Assembly: GCF_003391055.1 (NCBI RefSeq)
Contig: NZ_QUAJ01000002.1
Location: 1 to 64,000, forward strand
Origin: Psychrilyobacter piezotolerans
GTDB taxonomy: Bacteria > Fusobacteriota > Fusobacteriia > Fusobacteriales > Fusobacteriaceae
Length of the DNA: 64,000 nucleotides
Direction of reading: 5' to 3'
Part shown: positions 8,708-17,097 of the stretch, piece after piece
Layout of the letters: every line of letters starts with the position of its first letter
How positions within the stretch are numbered: position 1 is the stretch's first letter
Made by a program: the position numbers and the translations under genes
The notes under the pieces: generated by a model
What the model was told of the DNA's origin: nothing
The model's database searches: none
What the model saw: only the letters and a program-made list of their open reading frames with translations

Positions 8708-10198
8708 TTAGATAAGTTCACCATCAAAAAAGTCCACTACTCTTTCTACAAAATCACTTTTATCTTCTACAACTTTATTCTTTTCATTTAAAAGATCATA
8801 TTTTACAACTACTCTCCCTCCGAATTTATCCTTGAGTACTCCTAAGAATATATCGTTGTAATATGGTTTTTCCATACTTTCCTTGTGGAATCTATTTTCT
8901 GCGTAGAATCCAATATGCAGAATCCCGTCTTCTATCTTAGTAGGTGTGGCAGTAGATAAAAATGAGATCAGCGGCATCTTTCTTCTCTTGGCCTCATTTA
9001 CAAGGTCATTCCAATTTGTCCTGACATCCTCTATACTTATATCCACTGTTTTTTCCTGTACGGGCAATTCATGAATTGTCCCTGTCTCCTCGGATTTAGC
9101 AGAGACCTCTTTTTCAACATACACTATTTTTTCCACTATCTTTTCTTGTACGGGTGATTCATGTAAGGGCAATTCATGAATTGCCCCTATTTTATGCAGG
9201 ATTACATAACCTAAGATCCTCTTATCCTCTTCATATCTGAATTTACCCATGACCTCAAATATATCTTCTATGACTGCTATAGATTTCATTATATTAAATG
9301 GTGATTTTTTTTCAATCATCAGTTCCTTCAGATAGTAGGCAAAACTTTTCAAAAATTCCTCTACATTTATAGAGTCATTCCATAAGTCATCTAAAAAATT
9401 GATCCCATTAACCAGGTCATTCTCTCTGATGATCTCCAAAAATTCTGCCAGTTTTTTTTCTGGGATAACTCCCAATATTTTTTCTGTTTTTTCTAAAGTG
9501 ATCCCCTCTCCATAACATGAAGATATTAATTTTTCAAAGATAGAGATAGCATCTCTCATACTTCCGCCGGATTTTTCATAGATCAATTTTAGACTGGGAT
9601 CATCTATTTCTACCCCTTCGGACTTGGCTATCATAAGGAGGTGATCCATGGATTCCTTTAAATTTACAGGTTTAAAGTCATACCTCTGGCACCTTGAGAT
9701 AATAGTCTCTAATATCTTATCCGGTTCGGTAGTTGCCAGGATAAAGATAACATGAGCCGGGGGTTCTTCCAATGTCTTTAGGAGAGCATTAAACGCTTCT
9801 TTAGTAAGCATATGGACCTCATCTATTATATATACTTTTTTCCTGCCCTTGGCAGGCTGATAATTTATCTTATCTTTTAATGATCTGATCTCATCGATTC
9901 CACGATTTGATGCAGCATCAATTTCTATCAGATCTATAAACTTATTTTTACTGATTTCTATACAGTTTTCACATCTGTTACAGGGTGTATCGGTAACACC
10001 ATTTTCCATACAATTTAATCCCTTGGCTATCAGTCTTGCAGTAGTTGTCTTCCCTACTCCTCTTGGCCCTGTAAATAAATATGCATGGGCCATCTTATTT
10101 TCCTTTAAAGAATTTTTTATAGTTTTTATTATATCGGTTTCTCCAGCTACCTCTTCAAAGGTACTGGGTCTATACTTTCTATAAAGCGTTATATGCAT
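8708..10198 (-). CDS. dnaX: DNA polymerase III subunit gamma/tau, with in-frame palindromic repeat
   Basis: A 496-residue clamp-loader ATPase. Walker A GPRGVGKTTTA is near residue 44, the four-cysteine zinc site spans CMENGVTDTPCNRCENC (~67-83), Walker B/DEVH motif IIDEVHML is near 126, and the sensor region ISRCQRYDF near 167. It loads the beta clamp (dnaN, 7.6 kb away) onto primed DNA. The C-terminal part is short for a tau form. Residues ~336-351 and ~372-381 (GAIHELPLHESPVQE and TIHELPVQEK) are encoded by copies of the GGGCAATTCATGAATTGCCC palindrome, placed in the linker between the collar domain and the C-terminal domain where an insert would be tolerated. Two runs of eight A occur in the gene, but programmed frameshifting cannot be judged from them. 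A GGAG site precedes the ATG. Confidence 0.95.
   Translation of the reverse strand: MHITLYRKYRPSTFEEVAGETDIIKTIKNSLKENKMAHAYLFTGPRGVGKTTTARLIAKGLNCMENGVTDTPCNRCENCIEISKNKFIDLIEIDAASNRGIDEIRSLKDKINYQPAKGRKKVYIIDEVHMLTKEAFNALLKTLEEPPAHVIFILATTEPDKILETIISRCQRYDFKPVNLKESMDHLLMIAKSEGVEIDDPSLKLIYEKSGGSMRDAISIFEKLISSCYGEGITLEKTEKILGVIPEKKLAEFLEIIRENDLVNGINFLDDLWNDSINVEEFLKSFAYYLKELMIEKKSPFNIMKSIAVIEDIFEVMGKFRYEEDKRILGYVILHKIGAIHELPLHESPVQEKIVEKIVYVEKEVSAKSEETGTIHELPVQEKTVDISIEDVRTNWNDLVNEAKRRKMPLISFLSTATPTKIEDGILHIGFYAENRFHKESMEKPYYNDIFLGVLKDKFGGRVVVKYDLLNEKNKVVEDKSDFVERVVDFFDGELI
9058..9084. repeat. Palindromic element, family B, copy 1 (inside dnaX)
   Basis: GTACGGGCAATTCATGAATT continues into GTCCCTGT, a near-perfect palindrome centred on TTCATGAA. 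Read in the dnaX frame it gives TIHELPVQ. Other copies lie at 9148-9190, 21649-21676 and 24468-24515. Confidence 0.8.
9148..9190. repeat. Palindromic element, family B, copies 2a and 2b (inside dnaX)
   Basis: A half copy (GTACGGGTGATTCAT) is joined to a full copy (GGGCAATTCATGAATTGCCC, 9167-9186). Together they encode GAIHELPLHESPVQE of DnaX without breaking the frame. Confidence 0.8.
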
Positions 10199-10214
10199 CT
10201 TATCTCCTCAAACT

Positions 10215-11609
10215 CTAATCTAAATTATAGTTATTCATCTTTGTTCTTAATGTATTTCTTGTAATTCCCAGTGTTTCTGCTGCTTCTACTTTTTTTCCAT
10301 TGGCCACTTCCAGTACCTGTCTGATCAATTCCCTCTCAACTCTGGAGATTATATTACCGTAGTAATCTTTTTGATTAGATCCCTGGAGCATTTGGATCTC
10401 TCCCTCTACCCAGTCGGATAATATCCAGTCTTGGACATCTCCCCTTCTTTTAGTAGTTTTATTCCCAATAATATTTGACGGCAGGTCCTCTACTAAGATA
10501 CTCCTACCTCTAGATAATACCATGGCTGATTTTACAGCTGATTTTAATTCCCTTACATTTCCCGGCCAGTCATACCTCATTATTTTCTTCATGGCTGGAG
10601 TAGATACTCCCTTGACCGCCTTAGAAAATTCCTCATTGAATCTTTTAATAAAATGATGGATCATAAGGGGGATATCATCTTTTCTTTCTCTCAGCGGCGG
10701 TATCTCTATCTCCAATATTCGGAGTCTATGATACAGCTCTTCAATGAAGTTTCCATTCATTATCAGTTCTTCTAAGTTTACACTGGTAGTAGCTATGATC
10801 CTGATATCGGTTTTAATAAGCTTTGACCCGCCTACTCTAAAGAATGCTCCCTCTTGAAGTACTCCCAGTAATTTTGCCTGGAGAGTCAGATCCAGTGACT
10901 CTATATTTCCTAAATGAATCGACCCGCCATAACCCTTTTCCAATATACCGATTTGTTCTACCTGTGATTCAAATATATTTCCCTTTTCATATCCAAATAA
11001 CTTTCTGTCTAAGAACTCTTTTTGATATGCTGTACAGTTTACACTGACAAATGGTTTCTCCTTCAGACAGCTGAATCTATGGATAGATTTTGCCACTGCC
11101 TTCTTACCATTTCCCTTTTCCCCGCTTATCAATACCGGTATTTTATTTGTGGCTACCTTACCTATTTTTTTATACACTTCCACCATTTTAGGACTGTTTC
11201 CAATTACCGTTCCCTTAGGTGTCTCTTTTTTCTTTAACTTTTCAGCCTTTAACTTCTGGTCTTTTAATGCTTTTTCGATTATCTTTATTACCTCGTCCTC
11301 TTCAATTGGTTTAAGAAGGTAATCATATACTCCCAGCTGGATTGCCCAGGCTATCAGGTCTAAGGTTGCTCTTTCTCCCAGTGCCACAATTATAGCTTTA
11401 CTCTGGTTTTCATAGATCTCTTTTATCACTGTTTTAGTTTTATCCAACTCTTCCAACCCATCTATATCCATGACTATCAGATTGTATTTGGTATTCTCTA
11501 TATAATCTCCTACATTAGTATAACTACTTTCAAAAGAAAAATCTCCATCTAAATTCTCCAACAGTGATTCCTTTATTTTTTCCGTTAAATTTATTCCCAA
11601 TATGTTCAT
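10215..11609 (-). CDS. Degenerate NtrC-family regulator (pseudo-receiver, AAA+ without GAFTGA, Fis HTH)
   Basis: 464 residues with the three-part NtrC layout: a receiver-like domain (~1-115), an AAA+ domain (~130-370) and a Fis-type helix-turn-helix (~425-464, ending GITRNTLRTKMNNYNLD). Every functional hallmark is altered. The paired acids after strand 1 are missing (MNILGINLT), although Asp48/Asp50 and Lys100 (LLKP) remain. Walker A reads GEKGNGKK (163-170). The GAFTGA loop that touches sigma-54 is GNIFES (210-215). Walker B LFLDEI is IHLGNI (231-236), lacking both acids. The sensor, DWPGNVREL and HTH motifs are kept. It therefore probably binds DNA but is unlikely to activate sigma-54 promoters or hydrolyse ATP normally. 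It lies between tonB and dnaX, 3 bp from tonB, and is the obvious candidate to regulate that operon; this is inference. Confidence 0.85.
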   Translation of the reverse strand: MNILGINLTEKIKESLLENLDGDFSFESSYTNVGDYIENTKYNLIVMDIDGLEELDKTKTVIKEIYENQSKAIIVALGERATLDLIAWAIQLGVYDYLLKPIEEDEVIKIIEKALKDQKLKAEKLKKKETPKGTVIGNSPKMVEVYKKIGKVATNKIPVLISGEKGNGKKAVAKSIHRFSCLKEKPFVSVNCTAYQKEFLDRKLFGYEKGNIFESQVEQIGILEKGYGGSIHLGNIESLDLTLQAKLLGVLQEGAFFRVGGSKLIKTDIRIIATTSVNLEELIMNGNFIEELYHRLRILEIEIPPLRERKDDIPLMIHHFIKRFNEEFSKAVKGVSTPAMKKIMRYDWPGNVRELKSAVKSAMVLSRGRSILVEDLPSNIIGNKTTKRRGDVQDWILSDWVEGEIQMLQGSNQKDYYGNIISRVERELIRQVLEVANGKKVEAAETLGITRNTLRTKMNNYNLD

Positions 11610-11612
11610 CTA

Positions 11613-12554
11613 TTACCTGCCTTTTAACTTAAATTTATATTCTACCATGACACTTCCACTTACAGCCATTCCGCTGTTTATAAGTTTTATATTCCAGTCA
11701 CGGGCTATGCTTTCTACAGCTCTGTCTATTACATCTACTCCTGTTTTAACCAACCTTACTCTGAGAACTTTTCCATCGGCATCTACATCCAAAATTATTT
11801 TTACATCAGCAGTTTGAGCATTTTTTTCTGCTTCCAATGGATATTTTGGATCCTTATTGGATGGATCCCAGATCACTTTGGATTTCCCATCTACAGACCC
11901 TACTTTTAATCCTGATTTAGGCCCTACTATATTTGGATTTTCTTCACTCATGAGGTTATCCCATCTTATATCCTTTACCCCATCTGTTGGATCATTTTTT
12001 ACCACGATTTTTTCCGATCCATTGTCAGATATTACAGCTTCCACTGAATCTAAATTTTCCTCGATTCTATCTTCAGGATTATCATTGATTTCATTTAATT
12101 TTCTGTCTTCCATTTCAGTTATTTTATTTTTATCTTCCATATCTGAAACCTTTATTATCTTAGGCTTAAGATCTTCCCCACTCTTACTTACTTCTCTGGG
12201 GGAGTCTAAACTTGCCAAGATATCCAGATCATCAAATGACTGGGTCATCTGTAAAATCTTCTTTTTCTCCACTTTTTTCTCTATCTTCTCAGGAATTTCT
12301 TTTTTTAATTCCTCTTTTTTTTCTGCAACTTTAACTTCTTTTTGCTCTATAACTTCAGCGGCTTTCTTCTTTTCAATAATTTTTTTAGGAGCACTGTCAA
12401 CGGAATAATTATTTATCCCAATGGTGATCTTACTTACTTCCGGCTCCTTTATTACTATCTTTTTTAAGCCCGGCATTATATAGAGGAAAATTATATGAAG
12501 GATAAGGACTCCTACAAATATTTTATTAAAATAATCATTTCTATCTGTCTTCAC
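11613..12554 (-). CDS. tonB: TonB-like energy transducer
   Basis: 313 residues starting at a GTG with AGGAGG 7 nt upstream. A single N-terminal membrane anchor (about residues 13-32) is followed by a long Lys/Glu-rich periplasmic stretch (about 60-180) in place of the usual Pro-rich spacer, and a C-terminal TonB domain (about 225-313) with the PKYPLEAEKN start and DVDADGKVLRVRLVKTG strand. TonB carries energy from the ExbB/ExbD motor to outer-membrane receptors. It lies directly after exbD in the order exbB-exbD-tonB. No receptor gene is in the window, so the substrate is unknown. Confidence 0.85.
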   Translation of the reverse strand: MKTDRNDYFNKIFVGVLILHIIFLYIMPGLKKIVIKEPEVSKITIGINNYSVDSAPKKIIEKKKAAEVIEQKEVKVAEKKEELKKEIPEKIEKKVEKKKILQMTQSFDDLDILASLDSPREVSKSGEDLKPKIIKVSDMEDKNKITEMEDRKLNEINDNPEDRIEENLDSVEAVISDNGSEKIVVKNDPTDGVKDIRWDNLMSEENPNIVGPKSGLKVGSVDGKSKVIWDPSNKDPKYPLEAEKNAQTADVKIILDVDADGKVLRVRLVKTGVDVIDRAVESIARDWNIKLINSGMAVSGSVMVEYKFKLKGR

Positions 12555-12565
12555 CTTATCACCTC

Positions 12566-13006
12566 CTAATTCAAACTTTTAGTATTGAGGTCTAATGAAC
12601 CTGCTCCCGCTTCTTTAGCTATATCTAACACCTCTATGAGAGATTGGTAATTCACACTTTTATCAGCACTTACAATTACATTTTTATCCTTTGTAAGTTC
12701 TAATTTCTGCCCTAATTTTTCTTTAAGATTTCCTTGTTCTACTTTCATCATTTCATTTTTGCCGTTTAGATCTTTCACTATTAAATAAATCTCCAGGTCT
12801 TTATTTATCTTCACCTCTAAAGTTTTAATAGTTATCTTATGTTCTGAACTGGATTTTGGCAGTTCTATGTTTACACTGGAATCCACATCTTGAAATGTTG
12901 TAGCCACCATGAAAAATATCAGGAGTAGAAATACTACATCTATCAATGGAGTCATATCCAAGATCAAATTTCTACTATTTTTCCTTTTCAGTCTTTGTAT
13001 TTTCAT
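12566..13006 (-). CDS. exbD: ExbD/TolR-family biopolymer transport protein
   Basis: 146 residues when started at the ATG at 13006, which has an AGGGGG site 5 nt upstream. A longer reading from 13045 would overlap exbB and lacks such a site. One membrane helix (~20-40) carries the conserved acid in MTPLIDVVFLLLIFFM, the proton-path Asp of ExbD. A periplasmic domain follows. With ExbB it forms the inner-membrane motor for TonB. It starts 10 bp after the exbB stop. Confidence 0.92.
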   Translation of the reverse strand: MKIQRLKRKNSRNLILDMTPLIDVVFLLLIFFMVATTFQDVDSSVNIELPKSSSEHKITIKTLEVKINKDLEIYLIVKDLNGKNEMMKVEQGNLKEKLGQKLELTKDKNVIVSADKSVNYQSLIEVLDIAKEAGAGSLDLNTKSLN

Positions 13007-13016
13007 ATAGTCCCCC

Positions 13017-13631
13017 TTATTTTCTAAGAGAGTTGATAAACTCAACGGTAGTTTTTTCTATTTCATTTACTATATGATCGATCTTTTTATTATAATAATT
13101 ATATAATATAAGTGCTGGTATAGCTACTGTAAGTCCTGCAGCTGTAGTGATTAAAGCCTGGGATATCCCGTCTGCCAGCATCTCCGGCTTTCCTGACCCT
13201 ACTACTGCGATAACTCTAAATGCTGCGATCATCCCTGATACTGTCCCTAATAATCCTACCAATGGAGTTACATGAGCCACTACTCCCAATAACCACATAT
13301 GATTCTCTAATTTAGGTATCTCTATCAAGGCTCTTTCTCTGGCTTTTTCTTCCAGATATTCGATATCTACCTTTCCATCAAAATCATGCTCTAATATGAG
13401 TTCTTTTAATACCTTTAAACTGGATGAATTCTCACTCTCACACAAACTCAAAGCTAACTCCTTGTCTTTAGAGGTAATCGCTTCCTCTAACTGTGCTTTC
13501 AGCTCATCTTTTATTCCTTTTTCATTCTTTAAAAAATATACAAATCTCTCTATTATTACTGTTGTTCCCAATATGGATAATAGCAGAATTCCATACATCA
13601 ACATCCCGCCGCTCTTAAATATTTCTATCAT
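13017..13631 (-). CDS. exbB: ExbB/MotA/TolQ-family proton channel protein
   Basis: 204 residues with three membrane segments in the family pattern: ~8-30, ~112-140 (HVTPLVGLLGTVSGMIAAF, the conserved channel motif) and ~155-185 (ISQALITTAAGLTVAIPAL), with a cytoplasmic loop between the first two. It forms the pentameric stator around ExbD. It is the first of the exbB-exbD-tonB trio; a palindromic repeat region (13651-13760) separates it from the small membrane protein upstream. Confidence 0.93.
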   Translation of the reverse strand: MIEIFKSGGMLMYGILLLSILGTTVIIERFVYFLKNEKGIKDELKAQLEEAITSKDKELALSLCESENSSSLKVLKELILEHDFDGKVDIEYLEEKARERALIEIPKLENHMWLLGVVAHVTPLVGLLGTVSGMIAAFRVIAVVGSGKPEMLADGISQALITTAAGLTVAIPALILYNYYNKKIDHIVNEIEKTTVEFINSLRK

Positions 13632-13650
13632 GATTAAGTCTCCTTATAAC

Positions 13651-13760
13651 TCTTTCTTTGTTATCGTTTTCCCTTCGCTAAGGAAAACTATCGTAAATAA
13701 ATTCTGCACACTTTTTTACTTTGGTTCCTTTAGCGAAGAGGAACCATAGAAAGGAGGAGT
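13651..13760. repeat. Two facing family A-like palindromes between the small membrane protein and exbB
   Basis: Copy 3a (13651-13693) contains CGTTTTCCCTTCGCTAAGG with its complement; copy 3b (13718-13760) contains CTTTGGTTCCTTT...AGAGGAACCATAGAAAGGAG. Copy 3b ends one base from the stop codon of the gene at 13762. Inside an operon such stems could partly end transcripts or protect mRNA ends. Confidence 0.65.
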
Positions 13761-13761
13761 C

Positions 13762-14118
13762 TTATTTTGAGCTCAAGGCCAATCCTGCTACCAATACTCC
13801 TAATATAGTCAATCCCCACACCACATAGTTAGGTTGTGTTTTTGTCTCACTTATATCTGCTAAAAGATCATCTGTCTGCTCGGTTTGATTGTAGTCTATA
13901 TCAGTAGTTTCTAACTTTTGATCTGAATTATTTACTAAGTTTAGGTCCACTGCCTGTAATGTAGGGTCCTTTTCCTGCCCTTCCAACAATATTCTACCCT
14001 CTGTTGCAGTACTTTTATTGATCCCGCTGACTTCTTTCTGGATCTCTGCTTCACTTCCCTCTGCAAAAATACTCATCGACATCATTATTAATAGTAATCC
14101 ACTTATAAATCTTCTCAT
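13762..14118 (-). CDS. Small exported protein with C-terminal membrane anchor, unknown function
   Basis: 118 residues. An N-terminal signal peptide (MRRFISGLLLIMMSMSIFA, probable cleavage after residue 19) is followed by an acidic, Gln/Asp-rich segment and a C-terminal hydrophobic helix (about 96-115, VVWGLTILGVLVAGLAL). The mature protein would be tethered to the inner membrane with its body in the periplasm. It lies between the TPR protein (9 bp) and exbB, so a role with the TonB motor or the TPR protein is plausible. I recognise no family. Confidence 0.75.
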   Translation of the reverse strand: MRRFISGLLLIMMSMSIFAEGSEAEIQKEVSGINKSTATEGRILLEGQEKDPTLQAVDLNLVNNSDQKLETTDIDYNQTEQTDDLLADISETKTQPNYVVWGLTILGVLVAGLALSSK

Positions 14119-14127
14119 CTTGTCCCC

Positions 14128-17088
14128 CTAATTATTGTTTGTTGTTTTTTCCTCTTTTTCTTGGGTTTTTTCAGTATTTACCTGTGATACTTCCTCTTTT
14201 TCATCTTCTTTTTTATCTTCTTTTTTTTCAAAGTATGAAGTGTATCTTTCTGCCACATCTTTATTTGCTGCCAATAGTTCATCGTAATATTTCTTAGCTT
14301 TCTCTGGCTTATCTTCATTTAGGTTTATCACCAATAATTTTTCCAAGATCAAGCCCCTGTATTTACTCTGAGGATAGGTTTCATAAAACTCTTCATAGGT
14401 TCTTTTAGCCTTCTCATCTTCTTTTTGAATCTCATAGGTCGTTGCAATCTTTAATTTTGCCGCTTCCCTCAGACTGCTCTCTTCATATAAAAGCTCTATC
14501 CTCATAAAGTTTCTAAGTGCCTTACTGTAATCCTTTGAGTTAAAATATATCTGCCCTATACGATATGTAGCTGTATCCTTATATGGACCATCTTCTACCT
14601 TCAATATATTTTCATAATATTTTTTTGCCTCATCATAGTTTTTTTCCTTATAATAGTTAGCTGCTAAATTGAAGTTTACCCTACTTCCATACTCTGCATT
14701 GTCTGTCAGTTTTTTATATTCCACTACAGCCAGATCCATCTTCCCTTGTTTTTCATAGATAAGTGCCGACAAATATATCTTTTCATTGGGATCACTTATT
14801 TTTTCCTTCCATAGGTTGGCATTTTCATAGTCATCCACATTGTAATATAAAGTTGTAAGCTCCTTGGCTGTTTTATTTTTCAGCTTTTCATCGGTTGTCT
14901 CCTGGTATATCTTGGCATAAGTTTTAGCTGCACTCTTTATATCGTTTAATTTAAAATATGCATCAGCCCTGTAAAAATTAACATCTGCTATATAATCACT
15001 CTCAGGATACTCCAAATTGAATTCCCCGCTTTTTTTAATTACATCTTCGTATTTTCCCTGGGTATAGAGGATATTTATCCCCCAGTACAATGATTTTCGG
15101 GCATACACACCTTTTTTATCTTCTTCATAGAGATCGTTATATCCACTAAAAGACAGATCAAATTTTCCCTCATTATAATATGTTTCAGCTATCTGGAACT
15201 GGCTGTATTCCTTATATTTTGGATCTTTTCCCAATTCACCAAATATTTCCCTGGCATCTGAATATTTCCCCAGTCTAAAGTTGGACAGGGCTTCTAAATC
15301 CATAACTTCATTTTTATATTTTTTGTACTCCTTCACTGTAAAATATTGTTCGGCAGATCCTATGGCATCACCATAATTTTTAGCAGCAAAATGAGTCTTT
15401 ATCAGATTATAGCTGGCTTTTTCTTTTTGATCCAAACTCGCATCTTTTCCTGTCATTACACCTTGAAATTTTGTTGCTGCTTTCTCATATTGTGTCAGTC
15501 CCAGATATGCAACTCCTAAAAGATACCTGTTTTCTGCTGTTTTAGGCTGGGGAGTCAGGTATGTTATCAGATCCCTATAACTTCCATCTGCTACCAGGAT
15601 AGTTATCAAATTTTCTGAAATTTTAGTGTCGTTATAGGATCTTAAATACTCTTTATAAGTATCTTTAGCTGCCTTTATATTCCCGCCCTTATAATATGTA
15701 TTCCCTACTATAAGATAGATCTTTTGTCTGTATTCTATATCTGTAGAAAACTTAGTTTTATATTCCTCGAACCTCAACCTTGTATTTTCCAGATCCTTTA
15801 ATTTACCGTTAACCAGGATCAGTTGGTAAAGACCTTCCTTACTCTGTGTTCTATTATATACATCTGTATAATAAATTCTGGCTTTTTTATAGTTTTTTGT
15901 CTCAAAATACGATTTCCCTAAGAATAGATCTATATTATTTCTATACTCCCTCTTCATCTTAGATTCATCATAAGATTTTAAGTCTTTTATCACTTCACTA
16001 TATTTTTCAGCTCTAAAATCTATCAGTGCCATATAGTAGATCCCTTCGGAATTTAGATTCGTTCCCAGAAGATTTTCAAATCCTTTTTTCGATCTTTCAA
16101 CCAGCTTGTCACCCTCTATACCACCTTTTGATTCTCCTACCTCAAGCATACTAAAGGCTGACCCGTATATAACTTTAGGATCACTGGAATTTTTTACTAA
16201 TTCATAGTATTTCAATGAATTCTCATAATTTTTTTTTGCAAAATAATAATTGGCTAAAAGTATATTGGCTTTCTCCTCATTACTACCGCCCATTGATTTT
16301 TTATAGTATTCCCCTGCTTTTTCCATATCTTCGGTGGATAGATAGATATCCAAAAGACCATATCTCACATCCGCTATATATTTACTCTGAGGATAATTTG
16401 TTTCCACCTCTGTTAATTTTTTTATAGACAGATCATTATTTCCCAACTTATACTGGTTCATCCCATACATATAGCTGGCTAACTCTATGTTCTTCCCCAA
16501 AGCGTCACCCTTTAAATATTCATCTAAATAGATGGTGCTGTTCACATACTCCTCGTTATTATAAGATGACAGGGATATATACAGGAGGGCATCTTTTGAT
16601 CTTGCAGGTTTAGTAATGAGATATTTAAAAGTTTTTTTAGCCTCTTCATATCTGCCGTTTTCATAGTAGGATATTCCCAGATAATAGACAGCATCTATTT
16701 TTTCAGGAGAATCTTTATCAATTAAGTTGATCTCTTTTTTGGCTCCATTATAATCCTTTAGATAAGTTAAATTTCTGGCTAAATAATAATGTGCTTCATT
16801 TTTCTCATCTTTTTTTAATCTTTCCAATTTTAAATATTGATTAAAATAAGTTGCAGAACTCTTATACTCTTTATTCAAATAGAGAGTTTTAGAAAGTCTC
16901 TCCAGTGCTACTTTTTGATACCTGCTGTCGGGATATTTCCCTACAAAAGTTTTCAATTCATCTGCAGCCATGGAATATTCTTTAGCTTCATATAATTTAT
17001 CAATGTATTTCATATCATCTCTATCTGTAGCAAAAATTTGACTCCCCACTACAATCAAAAGGGATAAAATAAATAATTTTTTCTTCAT
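14128..17088 (-). CDS. Large exported tetratricopeptide-repeat protein
   Basis: 986 residues. A signal peptide (about 1-20, KKLFILSLLIVVGSQIFA) is followed by roughly two dozen TPR units, recognisable by repeated YYLAxNLxYLKDYxxA, AxYYxGxxxY-type helices with a YPxSxY link (for example residues 53-57, 228-234, 891-895), then a Lys/Glu/Thr-rich tail. Such proteins act as periplasmic scaffolds; the YPxSxY links resemble those of YbgF/BamD proteins. It is followed at 9 bp by the small anchored protein and then by exbB-exbD-tonB, suggesting a scaffold for TonB-dependent import or envelope assembly. The ATG at 17088 has a TAGGAGGA site. Confidence 0.85.
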   Translation of the reverse strand: MKKKLFILSLLIVVGSQIFATDRDDMKYIDKLYEAKEYSMAADELKTFVGKYPDSRYQKVALERLSKTLYLNKEYKSSATYFNQYLKLERLKKDEKNEAHYYLARNLTYLKDYNGAKKEINLIDKDSPEKIDAVYYLGISYYENGRYEEAKKTFKYLITKPARSKDALLYISLSSYNNEEYVNSTIYLDEYLKGDALGKNIELASYMYGMNQYKLGNNDLSIKKLTEVETNYPQSKYIADVRYGLLDIYLSTEDMEKAGEYYKKSMGGSNEEKANILLANYYFAKKNYENSLKYYELVKNSSDPKVIYGSAFSMLEVGESKGGIEGDKLVERSKKGFENLLGTNLNSEGIYYMALIDFRAEKYSEVIKDLKSYDESKMKREYRNNIDLFLGKSYFETKNYKKARIYYTDVYNRTQSKEGLYQLILVNGKLKDLENTRLRFEEYKTKFSTDIEYRQKIYLIVGNTYYKGGNIKAAKDTYKEYLRSYNDTKISENLITILVADGSYRDLITYLTPQPKTAENRYLLGVAYLGLTQYEKAATKFQGVMTGKDASLDQKEKASYNLIKTHFAAKNYGDAIGSAEQYFTVKEYKKYKNEVMDLEALSNFRLGKYSDAREIFGELGKDPKYKEYSQFQIAETYYNEGKFDLSFSGYNDLYEEDKKGVYARKSLYWGINILYTQGKYEDVIKKSGEFNLEYPESDYIADVNFYRADAYFKLNDIKSAAKTYAKIYQETTDEKLKNKTAKELTTLYYNVDDYENANLWKEKISDPNEKIYLSALIYEKQGKMDLAVVEYKKLTDNAEYGSRVNFNLAANYYKEKNYDEAKKYYENILKVEDGPYKDTATYRIGQIYFNSKDYSKALRNFMRIELLYEESSLREAAKLKIATTYEIQKEDEKAKRTYEEFYETYPQSKYRGLILEKLLVINLNEDKPEKAKKYYDELLAANKDVAERYTSYFEKKEDKKEDEKEEVSQVNTEKTQEKEEKTTNNN

Positions 17089-17097
17089 GAGTTCCTC

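Noticed and set aside
9297-9460. Programmed frameshift in dnaX at runs of eight A
   Set aside because: Two such runs exist, but no Shine-Dalgarno-like stimulator plus stem arrangement is evident and similar A runs are common throughout this A+T-rich sequence.
11857-12408. 183-codon plus-strand open frame
   Set aside because: It lies wholly antisense to tonB, is Ser/Phe-rich as expected from the complement of Lys/Glu codons, and has no ribosome-binding site.
13007-13045. Longer ExbD start that overlaps exbB
   Set aside because: The ATG at 13006 has an AGGGGG site and leaves the standard ExbD N terminus; the extra 13 residues are encoded by the end of exbB.
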